DNA of 64,000 nucleotides from JBCBDX01 sp038529265 (GTDB lineage Bacteria > Pseudomonadota > Alphaproteobacteria > Rhizobiales > Rhizobiaceae). The position numbers were made by a program, and so were the translations under genes. The stretch spans positions 248,001 through 312,000 of the forward strand of contig JBCBDX010000002.1 in NCBI GenBank assembly GCA_038529265.1, read 5' to 3'. Below the pieces are notes generated by a model. The model ran no database searches. It worked only from the letters and a program-made list of their open reading frames with translations, and had not been told where the DNA came from. This document shows positions 35,607 to 43,019 of the stretch, piece by piece. Every line of letters begins with the position of its first letter. The first letter of the stretch is position 1.

Positions 35607-36356
35607 ATGAAACCCCTCCACTTTTCTTATCGTGCCGGCTTGGCATTTCTTGGTGCCGCGACCCTAATCACGCCAGCAGTTGCGTTTGATGAAAACGAAA
35701 AACAAGAAATCGGCGAAATCGTGCGTGAGTACCTACTCGCAAACCCCGAATTGCTTGGCGAAGTTCAGGAAGTCTTGGAGGAGCGCGCAGCGGCAGAAGA
35801 AGAACTGGCCCGAGTCGCGATCATTCAATCGGCACAGGATCAGCTTCTTCGCGATCCCGCGGATCCGGTTCTTGGCAATCCTGACGGTGATGTAACTGTG
35901 GTCGAGTTCTTTGACTATAATTGTGGCTTTTGTCGGCGCGCCATGGCGGACATGCAAACCATTATCGAAAGCGACGCGAACGTGCGGTTCGTGCTCAAAG
36001 AGTTTCCTATTTTGGGACCGGAATCCATCGCAGCGCACCAGGTCGCTTTGGCCTTCAACAAGCTGATGCCCGAAAAATATGGCGAGTTTCATATTCAGTT
36101 GATGGAATTTGAAGGTCGAGCAGATGAAGGCTCTGCAATTGAAGTTGCGCTGGGCCTTGGCATTGATGAAGCGCGTTTGCGTGAAACCATGGCCGACCCC
36201 ACTTTGTCCAACTCGGTACAAAGCACCTACGAACTCGCAGAAGGTCTCGGTATTGGCGGCACACCTTCCTACGTAATCGGCGACTCGTTGGTTCCGGGCG
36301 CGTTGGGCGTAGATGAGCTACGAGCTCGAATCGCAGAAGTGCGCGCCGCAAATTAA
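35607..36356 (+). CDS. DsbA-family thiol-disulfide oxidoreductase (Com1-like)
   Basis: 249 residues with AAAGG 10 bases before the ATG. A signal peptide ends near AVAF (residue 27). A charged helical region of about 60 residues (EIVREYLLANPELLGEVQEVLEE in part) precedes the thioredoxin fold, as in Com1/ScsC-like proteins, where it can mediate oligomerisation. The active site is C106-G-F-C109 in FFDYNCGFCRRAMADM and the cis-proline loop is GIGGTPSYVIGD. It should introduce or isomerise disulfides in periplasmic proteins. It follows the M48 peptidase gene directly on the same strand. Confidence 0.93.
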   Translation: MKPLHFSYRAGLAFLGAATLITPAVAFDENEKQEIGEIVREYLLANPELLGEVQEVLEERAAAEEELARVAIIQSAQDQLLRDPADPVLGNPDGDVTVVEFFDYNCGFCRRAMADMQTIIESDANVRFVLKEFPILGPESIAAHQVALAFNKLMPEKYGEFHIQLMEFEGRADEGSAIEVALGLGIDEARLRETMADPTLSNSVQSTYELAEGLGIGGTPSYVIGDSLVPGALGVDELRARIAEVRAAN

Positions 36357-36431
36357 GCGCGTTTTGCTTATCAAAGCTCTGTTTTGACGCATTTGCGGGG
36401 TGTAAACCACCGAAACACTTGCTGTTTTTGA

Positions 36432-36446
36432 CCCTAAGCATTAGGG
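36432..36446. repeat. Short inverted repeat upstream of aroQ
   Basis: CCCTAA (36432-36437) and TTAGGG (36441-36446) are perfect inverted arms around GCA, 33 bases before the aroQ start in an otherwise gene-free stretch of 122 bases. It could be an operator half-pair or a weak hairpin; there is no T-run, so it is not a terminator. Confidence 0.25.
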
Positions 36447-36478
36447 ACGCGCGAAGATTTGAACCCTGAAAGTGTTTT

Positions 36479-36925
36479 ATGGCGCGCGCTCTTCTCGTGC
36501 TGAATGGCCCCAATTTGAACCTGCTTGGTCGGCGGGAGCCAAATACCTATGGGCAGAACACACTCAACGATTTGGAAGACCATTGGAAAGCTCTAGGCGC
36601 AACGCTCGATTTCGACGTTAAATGCGTACAGTCCAACCATGAGGGTGTCCTGGTGGATGCGCTTCAGGACGCTGGCGCAACGCAAACGCCAGTTGTCTTC
36701 AATCCAGGAGCGTATTCACATACCTCCATTGCGTTACGCGACGCCATAAAGGGCGCCAACGCACAGGTTATTGAGGTTCATATCTCCAATATTCACGCGC
36801 GAGAACGTTTTCGCCATTTTTCACATGTTAGTCCCGTCGCTATCGGTGTAATCGCCGGTCTTGGCACGATGGGATATGACTTGGCGATCAAGGCGCATCA
36901 CACCTATCTAACAAGAACACAATAA
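36479..36925 (+). CDS. aroQ: Type II 3-dehydroquinate dehydratase
   Basis: 148 residues, the usual dodecameric type II length. It dehydrates 3-dehydroquinate in the shikimate pathway. LNGPNLNLLGRREP is the signature start, catalytic Y24 lies in NTYGQNTL, FNPGAYSHTSIALRDA and VIEVHISNIHARERFRH (catalytic His) follow. accB starts 22 bases downstream; the order aroQ-accB-accC is common in proteobacteria. Confidence 0.97.
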   Translation: MARALLVLNGPNLNLLGRREPNTYGQNTLNDLEDHWKALGATLDFDVKCVQSNHEGVLVDALQDAGATQTPVVFNPGAYSHTSIALRDAIKGANAQVIEVHISNIHARERFRHFSHVSPVAIGVIAGLGTMGYDLAIKAHHTYLTRTQ

Positions 36926-36946
36926 TTCCGGGATCACGAGCACATC

Positions 36947-37429
36947 ATGTCAGTGAAAAAATCGGCCACCATCGACACGTCGACCGTCAATGAACTTGCG
37001 CACATCTTGAAAGAAACCGATCTGACTGAGATCGAGGTCGAAAGCGGTGAAATGCGCATTCGCGTTTCGCGCGAAGCACCTACGCAGTATATTCAGGCCA
37101 GCGCTCCAGCGGCGGCTCCCGCGCAAATGCCTGCGCCGGCGCCCGGCCCTACTCCAGCCTCTGCGACTGCCGAAGCTGCGAACACATCTGCGAGTGGCTC
37201 CGAAGTTCCAGCTCCCATGGTTGGTACTGTCTACATGGCTCCTGCGCCGGGTGCCGATGCTTTTGTGAAGGTTGGCTCGAAAGTCAAAGAAGGCGAAACA
37301 CTTCTGATCATCGAGGCCATGAAAGTGATGAACCAAATTCCGGCACCAAAGTCCGGCACAGTTACCGCCTTTTTGGTCGATGACGGCGACCCGGTCGAAT
37401 ATGGTCAACCGCTCCTCGTGATCGAGTGA
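36947..37429 (+). CDS. accB: Acetyl-CoA carboxylase biotin carboxyl carrier protein
   Basis: 160 residues. The biotin is attached to K126 in EAMKVMNQ; the biotinyl domain runs from about 86 (VPAPMVGTVY) to the end (LLVIE). The first 45 residues form the N-terminal domain, and a Pro/Ala-rich linker (about 50-85) joins the two, all standard for BCCP. It carries carboxyl groups from AccC to the carboxyltransferase in the first committed step of fatty acid synthesis. accC begins 14 bases downstream. Confidence 0.97.
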   Translation: MSVKKSATIDTSTVNELAHILKETDLTEIEVESGEMRIRVSREAPTQYIQASAPAAAPAQMPAPAPGPTPASATAEAANTSASGSEVPAPMVGTVYMAPAPGADAFVKVGSKVKEGETLLIIEAMKVMNQIPAPKSGTVTAFLVDDGDPVEYGQPLLVIE

Positions 37430-37442
37430 GAGGACGTTTTGC

Positions 37443-38789
37443 ATGTTCAACAAGGTTCTAATTGCCAACCGCGGTGAGATTGCATTGCGCGTTTTGCGTG
37501 CTTGCAAGGAGCTCGGCATCGCGACTGTCGCAGTTCACTCGACTGCTGACGAAGACGCGATGCATGTTCGCCTCGCCGACCAGAGCGTGTGCATTGGCCC
37601 GCCAGCATCACGTGATTCCTATCTGAACATCCATCAGATCGTCGCCGCGTGCGAAGTTACAGGGGCAGATGCGGTTCATCCCGGTTATGGATTTCTGTCG
37701 GAAAACGCCAAGTTCGCTGAAATTCTTCAGGCCCATGAAATCACATTCATCGGGCCAACGGCGCAGCACATTTCAGTGATGGGCGACAAGATCGAAGCCA
37801 AAAAGACAGCCGCCAAATTTGGCATTCCAGTCGTTCCGGGCTCGAAAGGCGGCGTGCACAACATCAATGACGCCAAGCGCGTCGCGGCCGAAATCGGCTA
37901 TCCGGTGATCATTAAAGCATCTGCCGGTGGCGGCGGGCGCGGTATGAAGGTTGCCAATTCCGAAGCCGAACTCTCAGTTGCCTTCGACACGGCTCGCACA
38001 GAAGCAGGTGCCGCGTTTGGCAATGATGCGGTCTATATCGAAAAATACCTCGCCAAACCGCGTCACATTGAAGTGCAAGTGGTGGGCGACGGTGCTGGCA
38101 AAGCCATCCATCTGGGCGAACGCGATTGTTCACTGCAGCGACGCCACCAGAAGGTTTGGGAAGAAGCGACCTCGCCCGCACTCAACGCAGATAAGCGCGA
38201 AGAGATCGGCATGGTTTGCGCCAACGCAGTCGCAGAAATGGGCTATCGCGGTGCGGGAACCATTGAGTTCCTCTATGAAAATGGAGAGTTCTACTTCATC
38301 GAGATGAATACGCGTCTCCAAGTGGAACATCCTGTCACCGAAGCGATCACTGGCATTGATCTTGTCCATGAACAATTGCGTGTCGCGGCGGGTCTAGGCC
38401 TTTCCACCAGCCAGGATGCAATCACCTTCAATGGCCATGCCATAGAATGCCGGATAAACGCGGAAGATCCGAAAAACTTCACGCCGTCGCCCGGCACAAT
38501 TACGCATTATCATGCACCGGGCGGTCTGGGTGTGCGTGTCGATTCTGGCGTTTATGCCGGCTACAAGATCCCACCCTACTATGACAGCTTGATCGGAAAA
38601 CTCATCGTTCATGGCCGTAACCGTGTGGAATGCATGATGCGGTTGCGCCGCGCCCTCGATGAAATTGTTGTTGACGGCATTTCCTCAACATTGCCGCTTT
38701 TCCGTGATCTTGTGGACAATCCGGATATCGCCAATGGCGATTACGATATCCACTGGCTGGAGAAGTATCTCGCTCATGGTAACGCGTGA
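37443..38789 (+). CDS. accC: Biotin carboxylase subunit of acetyl-CoA carboxylase
   Basis: 448 residues. ATP-grasp enzyme that carboxylates the biotin of AccB. The N-terminal KVLIANRGEIALRVLRACKE, the glycine-rich loop KASAGGGGRGM, the ERDCSLQRRHQKV block, and the catalytic FIEMNTRLQVEHPVTE are all intact. It follows accB by 14 bases, and its last 14 bases overlap the start of aat, so the three genes are likely translated from one message. The carboxyltransferase genes accA and accD are not in the window. Confidence 0.98.
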   Translation: MFNKVLIANRGEIALRVLRACKELGIATVAVHSTADEDAMHVRLADQSVCIGPPASRDSYLNIHQIVAACEVTGADAVHPGYGFLSENAKFAEILQAHEITFIGPTAQHISVMGDKIEAKKTAAKFGIPVVPGSKGGVHNINDAKRVAAEIGYPVIIKASAGGGGRGMKVANSEAELSVAFDTARTEAGAAFGNDAVYIEKYLAKPRHIEVQVVGDGAGKAIHLGERDCSLQRRHQKVWEEATSPALNADKREEIGMVCANAVAEMGYRGAGTIEFLYENGEFYFIEMNTRLQVEHPVTEAITGIDLVHEQLRVAAGLGLSTSQDAITFNGHAIECRINAEDPKNFTPSPGTITHYHAPGGLGVRVDSGVYAGYKIPPYYDSLIGKLIVHGRNRVECMMRLRRALDEIVVDGISSTLPLFRDLVDNPDIANGDYDIHWLEKYLAHGNA

Positions 38790-39420
38790 CACAGCAAGCC
38801 CTCAGCAGGCCATAACGCCTCAGGTACTGTTAAAGGCGTACTCCATCGGATTGTTTCCGATGGCTGAAAGTGCTGATGATCAGACTGTTTTCTGGGTAGA
38901 ACCGGAAATCAGGGGCATCATTCCGCTGGATGATTTTCACATCCCACGTTCGCTTGCGAAAGTAATGCGACGCGAGCCTTATCACGTCACGATGAACTAC
39001 GCATTTTCGCGCGTGATTGACGCGTGTGCTGATCCGGCACCAGGCCGTGAGGAAACTTGGATTAATCCGCTTATACGAAGATTATGCACCCAGCTCTATG
39101 AACTCGGCCATGCGCACTCTGTTGAAGCCTGGGGCCACGACGGCAATCTCGTCGGTGGCCTTTACGGGATATCGCTTGGGCGAGCTTTCTTTGGCGAGAG
39201 CATGTTTTCGCGCGCAACGGATGCCTCAAAGATATGTCTTGTCCATCTCGTTGAGAGGCTGCGCGCTCGCGGCTTTATTCTTCTCGATACGCAGTTTACA
39301 ACCGACCATCTCGAACGCTTTGGTGCAATAGGAATTCCACGAGCGGATTATGAAGGCTTGCTGCAAGAAGCGCTGATTGGCGAAGCCAACTTCGATGACA
39401 GGGTGCGGCCGAAGCGTTAG
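38776..39420 (+). CDS. aat: Leucyl/phenylalanyl-tRNA-protein transferase
   Basis: 214 residues from the ATG at 38776, inside the end of accC with GGAGAAG upstream; the longer frame from 38659 lies within accC and is rejected. Aat adds Leu or Phe to N-terminal Lys or Arg, marking proteins for ClpS/ClpAP decay (N-end rule). YSIGLFPMAES, FWVEPEIRGIIPLDDFHIP, SVEAWGHDGNLVGGLYGISLGRAFFGESMFS and LDTQFTTDHLERFGA are family hallmarks. Its stop overlaps the end of the convergent DUF2155 gene by 4 bases. Confidence 0.97.
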   Translation: MVTRDTASPQQAITPQVLLKAYSIGLFPMAESADDQTVFWVEPEIRGIIPLDDFHIPRSLAKVMRREPYHVTMNYAFSRVIDACADPAPGREETWINPLIRRLCTQLYELGHAHSVEAWGHDGNLVGGLYGISLGRAFFGESMFSRATDASKICLVHLVERLRARGFILLDTQFTTDHLERFGAIGIPRADYEGLLQEALIGEANFDDRVRPKR

Positions 39421-39830
39421 TTTTGTGGTGGTGGCACGTCCGACGATGCTTTGCAGCCTTTCAGCCAAACATCATAAATCGCGTGTTCAACGGCGTTCAG
39501 ACCGGGACTATCAGCAAACATCCAGCCGGTGAAGATGCGCCGAATACGACGATCCAATGTGATCTCATCCACTTCAACAAACCCAGTCTGTCCAGGATCT
39601 TCATTGATCGGCCGAGAGTAGCAAATGCGTGGTGTGATTTGCAGCGCACCAAATTGGACGGTTTCATCAATGTAAACGTCAAAATTGACAATACGGCCTG
39701 CAATTTTGTCGATGCCTGCGAACACTGCAACTGGCTCCGCCTTTCGCTCCGCATGAGCGACTGTTGCACCAAGCAGCAACACAGCAACTAATGCCAATGG
39801 ATGTGCAAGAGAGAAACGCCTGTGCGTCAT
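39417..39830 (-). CDS. DUF2155 domain protein, exported
   Basis: 137 residues from the ATG at 39830 (upstream ATGs at 39842 and 39851 are alternatives). The signal peptide ends at AHAER near residue 28. The DUF2155 core runs through AVFAGIDKIAGRI, VQFGALQITPRICYSRP, GFVEVDEI and RRIFTGWMFADSPGLNAVEHAIYDVWLKGC. Two cysteines (in RICYS and LKGC) could form a disulfide. The function of the family is not established. It is preceded on the same strand by the NDUFA12-type gene, a pairing seen repeatedly in alphaproteobacteria. Confidence 0.9.
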   Translation of the reverse strand: MTHRRFSLAHPLALVAVLLLGATVAHAERKAEPVAVFAGIDKIAGRIVNFDVYIDETVQFGALQITPRICYSRPINEDPGQTGFVEVDEITLDRRIRRIFTGWMFADSPGLNAVEHAIYDVWLKGCKASSDVPPPQN

Positions 39831-39905
39831 GGTCCCAGTCATTTCATGCAAGTACGCGCTGTTTGTGACTACATCATAGTCAACGAAGACTTAAAATCGG
39901 CCTAA

Positions 39906-40304
39906 TCAGCTACCAGGTGTCCAAGCGTCATAGTCACCGGTCACTTCGGGCCTCGACTCGGGGCGCAGCATTGACCCTTTCGGGCGGTAAGCGGCAGAGG
40001 AGCCCGTCAAATTTGGCTGGTGGGGCGTCTCCCAATCGCGGCGTTGATAGTCTTCTTCCGATGGCGGCGTATCTACACGGTGATGCAACCAACCATGCCA
40101 ACCCGGTGCAATGGCTGACGCTTCCGCATAATCGGCAAAAATCACCCAGCGACGCTCAGCACCATCAATATCCTTGCCGCCACGGTAGTACACATTGCCA
40201 AGCTCATCTTCACCAACACGCTCACCAAAGCGCCATGTGTGAAAACGTGTGCCAAGTGTTTGGCCATTCCACCAGGTGAAGAACTGCAGCAGGAAATTTT
40301 TCAT
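39906..40304 (-). CDS. NDUFA12-type accessory subunit of NADH:ubiquinone oxidoreductase
   Basis: 132 residues from the ATG at 40304; the frame upstream to 40358 has no family similarity. The conserved core is GTRFHTWRFGERVGEDELGN in part, VYYRGGKDIDGAERRWVIFADYAEASAIAPGWHGWLHH and DTPPSEEDY, which I recognise as the B17.2/NDUFA12 family, an accessory subunit of complex I shared by alphaproteobacteria and mitochondria. The main nuo cluster is not in the window. It lies upstream of the DUF2155 gene (75 bases apart) and is divergent from the secreted protein gene at 40445. Confidence 0.93.
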   Translation of the reverse strand: MKNFLLQFFTWWNGQTLGTRFHTWRFGERVGEDELGNVYYRGGKDIDGAERRWVIFADYAEASAIAPGWHGWLHHRVDTPPSEEDYQRRDWETPHQPNLTGSSAAYRPKGSMLRPESRPEVTGDYDAWTPGS

Positions 40305-40444
40305 CGAAACCACCACGCGATTTGGTGACCTTATGCAGCTGCCCAATCTGTTACGCAAGGGCTGAAGTGGGACCGGAATATAGACACTGGTCGCGTTTAC
40401 AGCGCATAGTTGGCCAAACTCAAAGTCTTTAATCCGGGGACAGT

Positions 40445-40867
40445 ATGAAGAAACTCGTAGTAGCAGCCGTCGCTTTGATGCCGCTCACATTCACAACGAC
40501 CCAAGCGCAAGATGGCCCGGTTGGAATTGCCTTTGTCCAAGCGCCCGAACAGGGTGGCGGCGTTGCGACAGGACCGAACCCGATAGTGGCTTTTGAGAGA
40601 GCACGGGCGCAGTGTATGGAAAGTGGTGCGGCGGAAGGCGACTGTCTGCGCACCAACTGGTGCTATCCTGCAGGTTGGTCAATCGACATTTTTGCTCAGC
40701 ACCGCGAAGGCATTCATTGGCATGAGGTTGTATGCGGCCTTCACTCGGAAAAAGCCGCGCGAGCTACCGCTTCAGCCATGTGTGACATGGAAGAGCGGGA
40801 TTTTCTTATCGAGTGTTCGCTGGTTCAGCTTTATGATCCGACCGCCGAAGCCATGATTGAATATTGA
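40445..40867 (+). CDS. Secreted six-cysteine protein of unknown function
   Basis: 140 residues with GGGGAC shortly before the ATG. The signal peptide MKKLVVAAVALMPLTFTTTQAQ ends near residue 22. The mature part has six cysteines (in RAQCMES, GDCLR, NWCYPAG, VVCGLH, AMCDME, IECSLV), consistent with three disulfides and periplasmic or outer localisation. The VAFERARAQCMESG pattern faintly recalls DUF4189-type secreted proteins, but I do not assign it. A LysE-family gene follows 31 bases downstream on the same strand. Confidence 0.75.
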   Translation: MKKLVVAAVALMPLTFTTTQAQDGPVGIAFVQAPEQGGGVATGPNPIVAFERARAQCMESGAAEGDCLRTNWCYPAGWSIDIFAQHREGIHWHEVVCGLHSEKAARATASAMCDMEERDFLIECSLVQLYDPTAEAMIEY

Positions 40868-40897
40868 TGTATTTTTGTGGGTAGCGGGAGATTTACC

Positions 40898-41539
40898 ATG
40901 GAATCGATCCAGACATATTTGCCAGGCATCCTTCTAGCTTACGGTGCGTTCTTGGTTGGCATTGCGAGCCCTGGCCCCAATGTGATGGCCGTCATGGGCA
41001 CTTCCATGAGCATCGGTCGCCCACAAGGATTAGCGCTTGCGATGGGAATCGCCGTTGGCTCTCTGACTTGGGCGTTACTGACCGCGCTGGGCTTGTCAGC
41101 GATACTGACCCAATATGCTTACACGCTTTTCATCATCAAGCTGTTCGGTGGCGCTTATCTTCTTTATTTGGCTTACAAGGCCTTCAAATTCGCGGCGTCG
41201 GCGCACGATATTGAGGCCACCGCGCTCCATAACCCCTCAACAACGGCTGTCAGCTACGCGATCCGTGGGTACACAATCCAAATGACCAATCCCAAAGCGG
41301 CACTGTCCTGGATTGCTATTATGTCGCTCGGACTCACGACCGACGCTCCGGTTTGGGTCGCCGCGATTATTGTGCTGGGTACGTTCGTGCTGTCAGTAAT
41401 ATTGCATGGGCTCTACGCCTTGGCTTTTTCGTCAGCACCCATGGTACGGCTCTATGCGCGTGCGCGCCGGGGCATACAGTTCATCCTTGGAACCTTCTTC
41501 ACGATTGTAGGCCTCCGTTTATTGATGAGCCGCAGCTGA
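40898..41539 (+). CDS. LysE/RhtB family amino acid exporter
   Basis: 213 residues from the ATG at 40898, with GGGAG 7 bases upstream. Six membrane segments are apparent. Family signatures are GIASPGPNVMAVMGTSMSIGRPQGLALAMGIAVG in part, the LKLFGGAYLLYLAYKA-like IIKLFGGAYLLYLAYKAF, and GYTIQMTNPKAALSWIA. Relatives export basic or neutral amino acids such as lysine, homoserine or threonine; the substrate here is unknown. Its end lies 3 bases from the end of the DUF2805 gene on the other strand. Confidence 0.92.
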   Translation: MESIQTYLPGILLAYGAFLVGIASPGPNVMAVMGTSMSIGRPQGLALAMGIAVGSLTWALLTALGLSAILTQYAYTLFIIKLFGGAYLLYLAYKAFKFAASAHDIEATALHNPSTTAVSYAIRGYTIQMTNPKAALSWIAIMSLGLTTDAPVWVAAIIVLGTFVLSVILHGLYALAFSSAPMVRLYARARRGIQFILGTFFTIVGLRLLMSRS

Positions 41540-41541
41540 AG

Positions 41542-41763
41542 CTACCGCATGCGTTTATCATGCTTGGCTTTACGGCCGGAGACGCGCGCACGCCAAATTC
41601 TGAAACTCGATGGTTTCAGTTCGGAACGCATAAGCTTGATAACATCTTTTTCGCTGAGGCCAGTGGCGCGTTCTATAGCGTCGAACGATGTCTCATCATC
41701 CCATGCCATTGCGATGATCTCGCTTGCTGGCACTCCTCCAAATTCAGAAGCATTGTCAGTCAA
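41542..41763 (-). CDS. DUF2805/TIGR03643 family small protein
   Basis: 73 residues from a TTG at 41763. Nearly the whole length matches the small family I know as DUF2805: SEIIAMAWDDETSFDAIERATGLSEKDVIKLMR in part, then LKPSSFRIWRARVSGR and a basic tail KAKHDKR. The pattern looks like a helix-turn-helix-type fold, but function is not known. The nearest ATG lies inside the conserved part, so the TTG start is preferred. It lies 12 bases after the GNAT acetyltransferase gene on the same strand. Confidence 0.85.
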   Translation of the reverse strand: MTDNASEFGGVPASEIIAMAWDDETSFDAIERATGLSEKDVIKLMRSELKPSSFRIWRARVSGRKAKHDKRMR

Positions 41764-41775
41764 ATGGCAAGCCGA

Positions 41776-42264
41776 TCACCAGATTACTTTTTCCATAATG
41801 ATGGCTGGAATTCCTGATCCCCTCACGCCGCAATCGGGTGTCGTGTCAACCTGCTTGAAGCCATTGTTCTGATAGAATTTTATCGCGCGATTGTTGGCCT
41901 CTTCGACTTCAAGACGAATTTTACGCACGTCGGGAAAACAAGCCTCAGCTTCGATAAGTAGCTTTTCACCAAGCCCCTGCCCTTGTTGTGTTGGACGCAC
42001 GTAGAGCTGGTGAAGCATGGCCGTCTCATTGTCGACCTGGCTGACATAGGCCATGCCCGAAATCTCCGCGCCATCATCGGTCACAATGAACTCAGAGCGC
42101 GGCTTGGTCAGCCTTTGCTTCAGGGAATCAACCGAGTGCCAAGCCGTTGTCAGCTCGGTCACCTTGTCGTGCCCATAGATTGAGTCGTATGTGTCATGCC
42201 ACGTCTCGGTCAGCATTGCCGAGATTACAGTCAGGTCTTCGCTTGAAGCGGTGCGTACCCACAT
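41776..42264 (-). CDS. GNAT family N-acetyltransferase
   Basis: 162 residues. The acetyl-CoA binding motif A is LYVRPTQQGQGLGEKLLIEAE, preceded by the strand GMAYVSQVDNETAML and followed by VRKIRLEVEEANNRAIKFYQNNGF, the standard GNAT layout. The N-terminus contains VISAMLTETWHDTYDSIYG, as in RimI-like and YitI-like acetyltransferases. Substrate unknown. It ends 12 bases before the DUF2805 gene. Upstream lies a short remnant of a gatB 3' end and then the ydcF-like gene. Confidence 0.92.
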   Translation of the reverse strand: MWVRTASSEDLTVISAMLTETWHDTYDSIYGHDKVTELTTAWHSVDSLKQRLTKPRSEFIVTDDGAEISGMAYVSQVDNETAMLHQLYVRPTQQGQGLGEKLLIEAEACFPDVRKIRLEVEEANNRAIKFYQNNGFKQVDTTPDCGVRGSGIPAIIMEKVIW

Positions 42265-42300
42265 CGCTGATTTCTATTCAGTCCAATTGTCCCAGGAACT

Positions 42301-42335
42301 CTAGTCTTCCACACCAAGCTTGGCTTTGACAAGAG
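42301..42335 (-). pseudogene. Remnant of a gatB 3' end (last 11 codons and stop)
   Basis: Read on the minus strand, the last codons here translate as LVKAKLGVED and then TAG, against LVKAKLGLED and TAA at the true gatB end (43022-43054 side). Nucleotide match is 27 of 35, with the differences mostly at third codon positions. Upstream of this the similarity stops abruptly, and the ydcF-like gene fills the space between the two copies. It looks like a second, diverged gatB tail left by a recombination event. Confidence 0.7.
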
Positions 42336-42354
42336 GCGGTCACTTGATCCAGCC

Positions 42355-42990
42355 TCACAGTGTAGTGGCGCTTGCTGGCAGATGATCCCTATACCCCGCC
42401 GCGACCAGAACATTGAATGCAGATACCACACCTGATGGCATTGGCTGTTTTGTCTGAAATCCTTTTTTGGGGTACGTCGATATTCGCCACAAATCGCCAA
42501 CCATCTCGCAAATGACAGCTTCAATGTCATGGTGGGTTAGAGGCTGATCAACCAATGAAATATTAGGTGCTGTGACGAGAGAGCGTGACGTTTTAAGTTG
42601 CGCATTGATTGTTGCCCTTAAGCGTCTTTGTGTCTGCGGTTTAGTCACCCAGATGTAGCGCGTATTCGGCAGCAAGAGTTCTGCGGTCAGTGTTACATTT
42701 TCGCCCAGATTGCGCGCGCGCTGTTCCATAACAATTGATGACCGGCTCACACCGAGTTCCTCGGCTCTTTGGGCAAATGCCCTCGCTTCGCTCGAATCGT
42801 ACCAGCCACGGGTCCAGTTCCCACTAGCGCCAGTGAAGCAAATTTTGGGTGCTAGATCCTGTTCAAAAAGTTCAACGCAGCGGTCAACAACACGCAGATC
42901 ATAACTGCCCAGTCCGACGATAAAGTCTGCAACTTCTTCTACTGGCTCATTCAGGCAATGGTAATCCCAAAGAACCTGGGCAGCGTCCAT
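42355..42990 (-). CDS. YdcF-like (DUF218) protein
   Basis: 211 residues from the ATG at 42990; a TTG at 43017 directly behind the gatB stop is the alternative. DUF218 features: IVGLGSYDLRVVDRCVELF, APKICFTGASGN, ARNLGENVTLTAELL and YIWVTKPQTQRRLRATI. Unlike membrane-anchored YdcF proteins it has no membrane segment, resembling cytoplasmic E. coli YdcF, which binds S-adenosylmethionine. Its reaction is unknown. It begins right after gatB and ends just before a duplicated gatB tail, so it is probably a later insertion into the gatB-GNAT junction. Confidence 0.85.
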   Translation of the reverse strand: MDAAQVLWDYHCLNEPVEEVADFIVGLGSYDLRVVDRCVELFEQDLAPKICFTGASGNWTRGWYDSSEARAFAQRAEELGVSRSSIVMEQRARNLGENVTLTAELLLPNTRYIWVTKPQTQRRLRATINAQLKTSRSLVTAPNISLVDQPLTHHDIEAVICEMVGDLWRISTYPKKGFQTKQPMPSGVVSAFNVLVAAGYRDHLPASATTL

Positions 42991-43019
42991 CTCAACCGCT
43001 GATGGGGACGGCGGCAATG

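Noticed and set aside
38659..38775. Longer N-terminus for Aat
   Set aside because: It lies wholly inside accC in another frame; the family start is at 38776.
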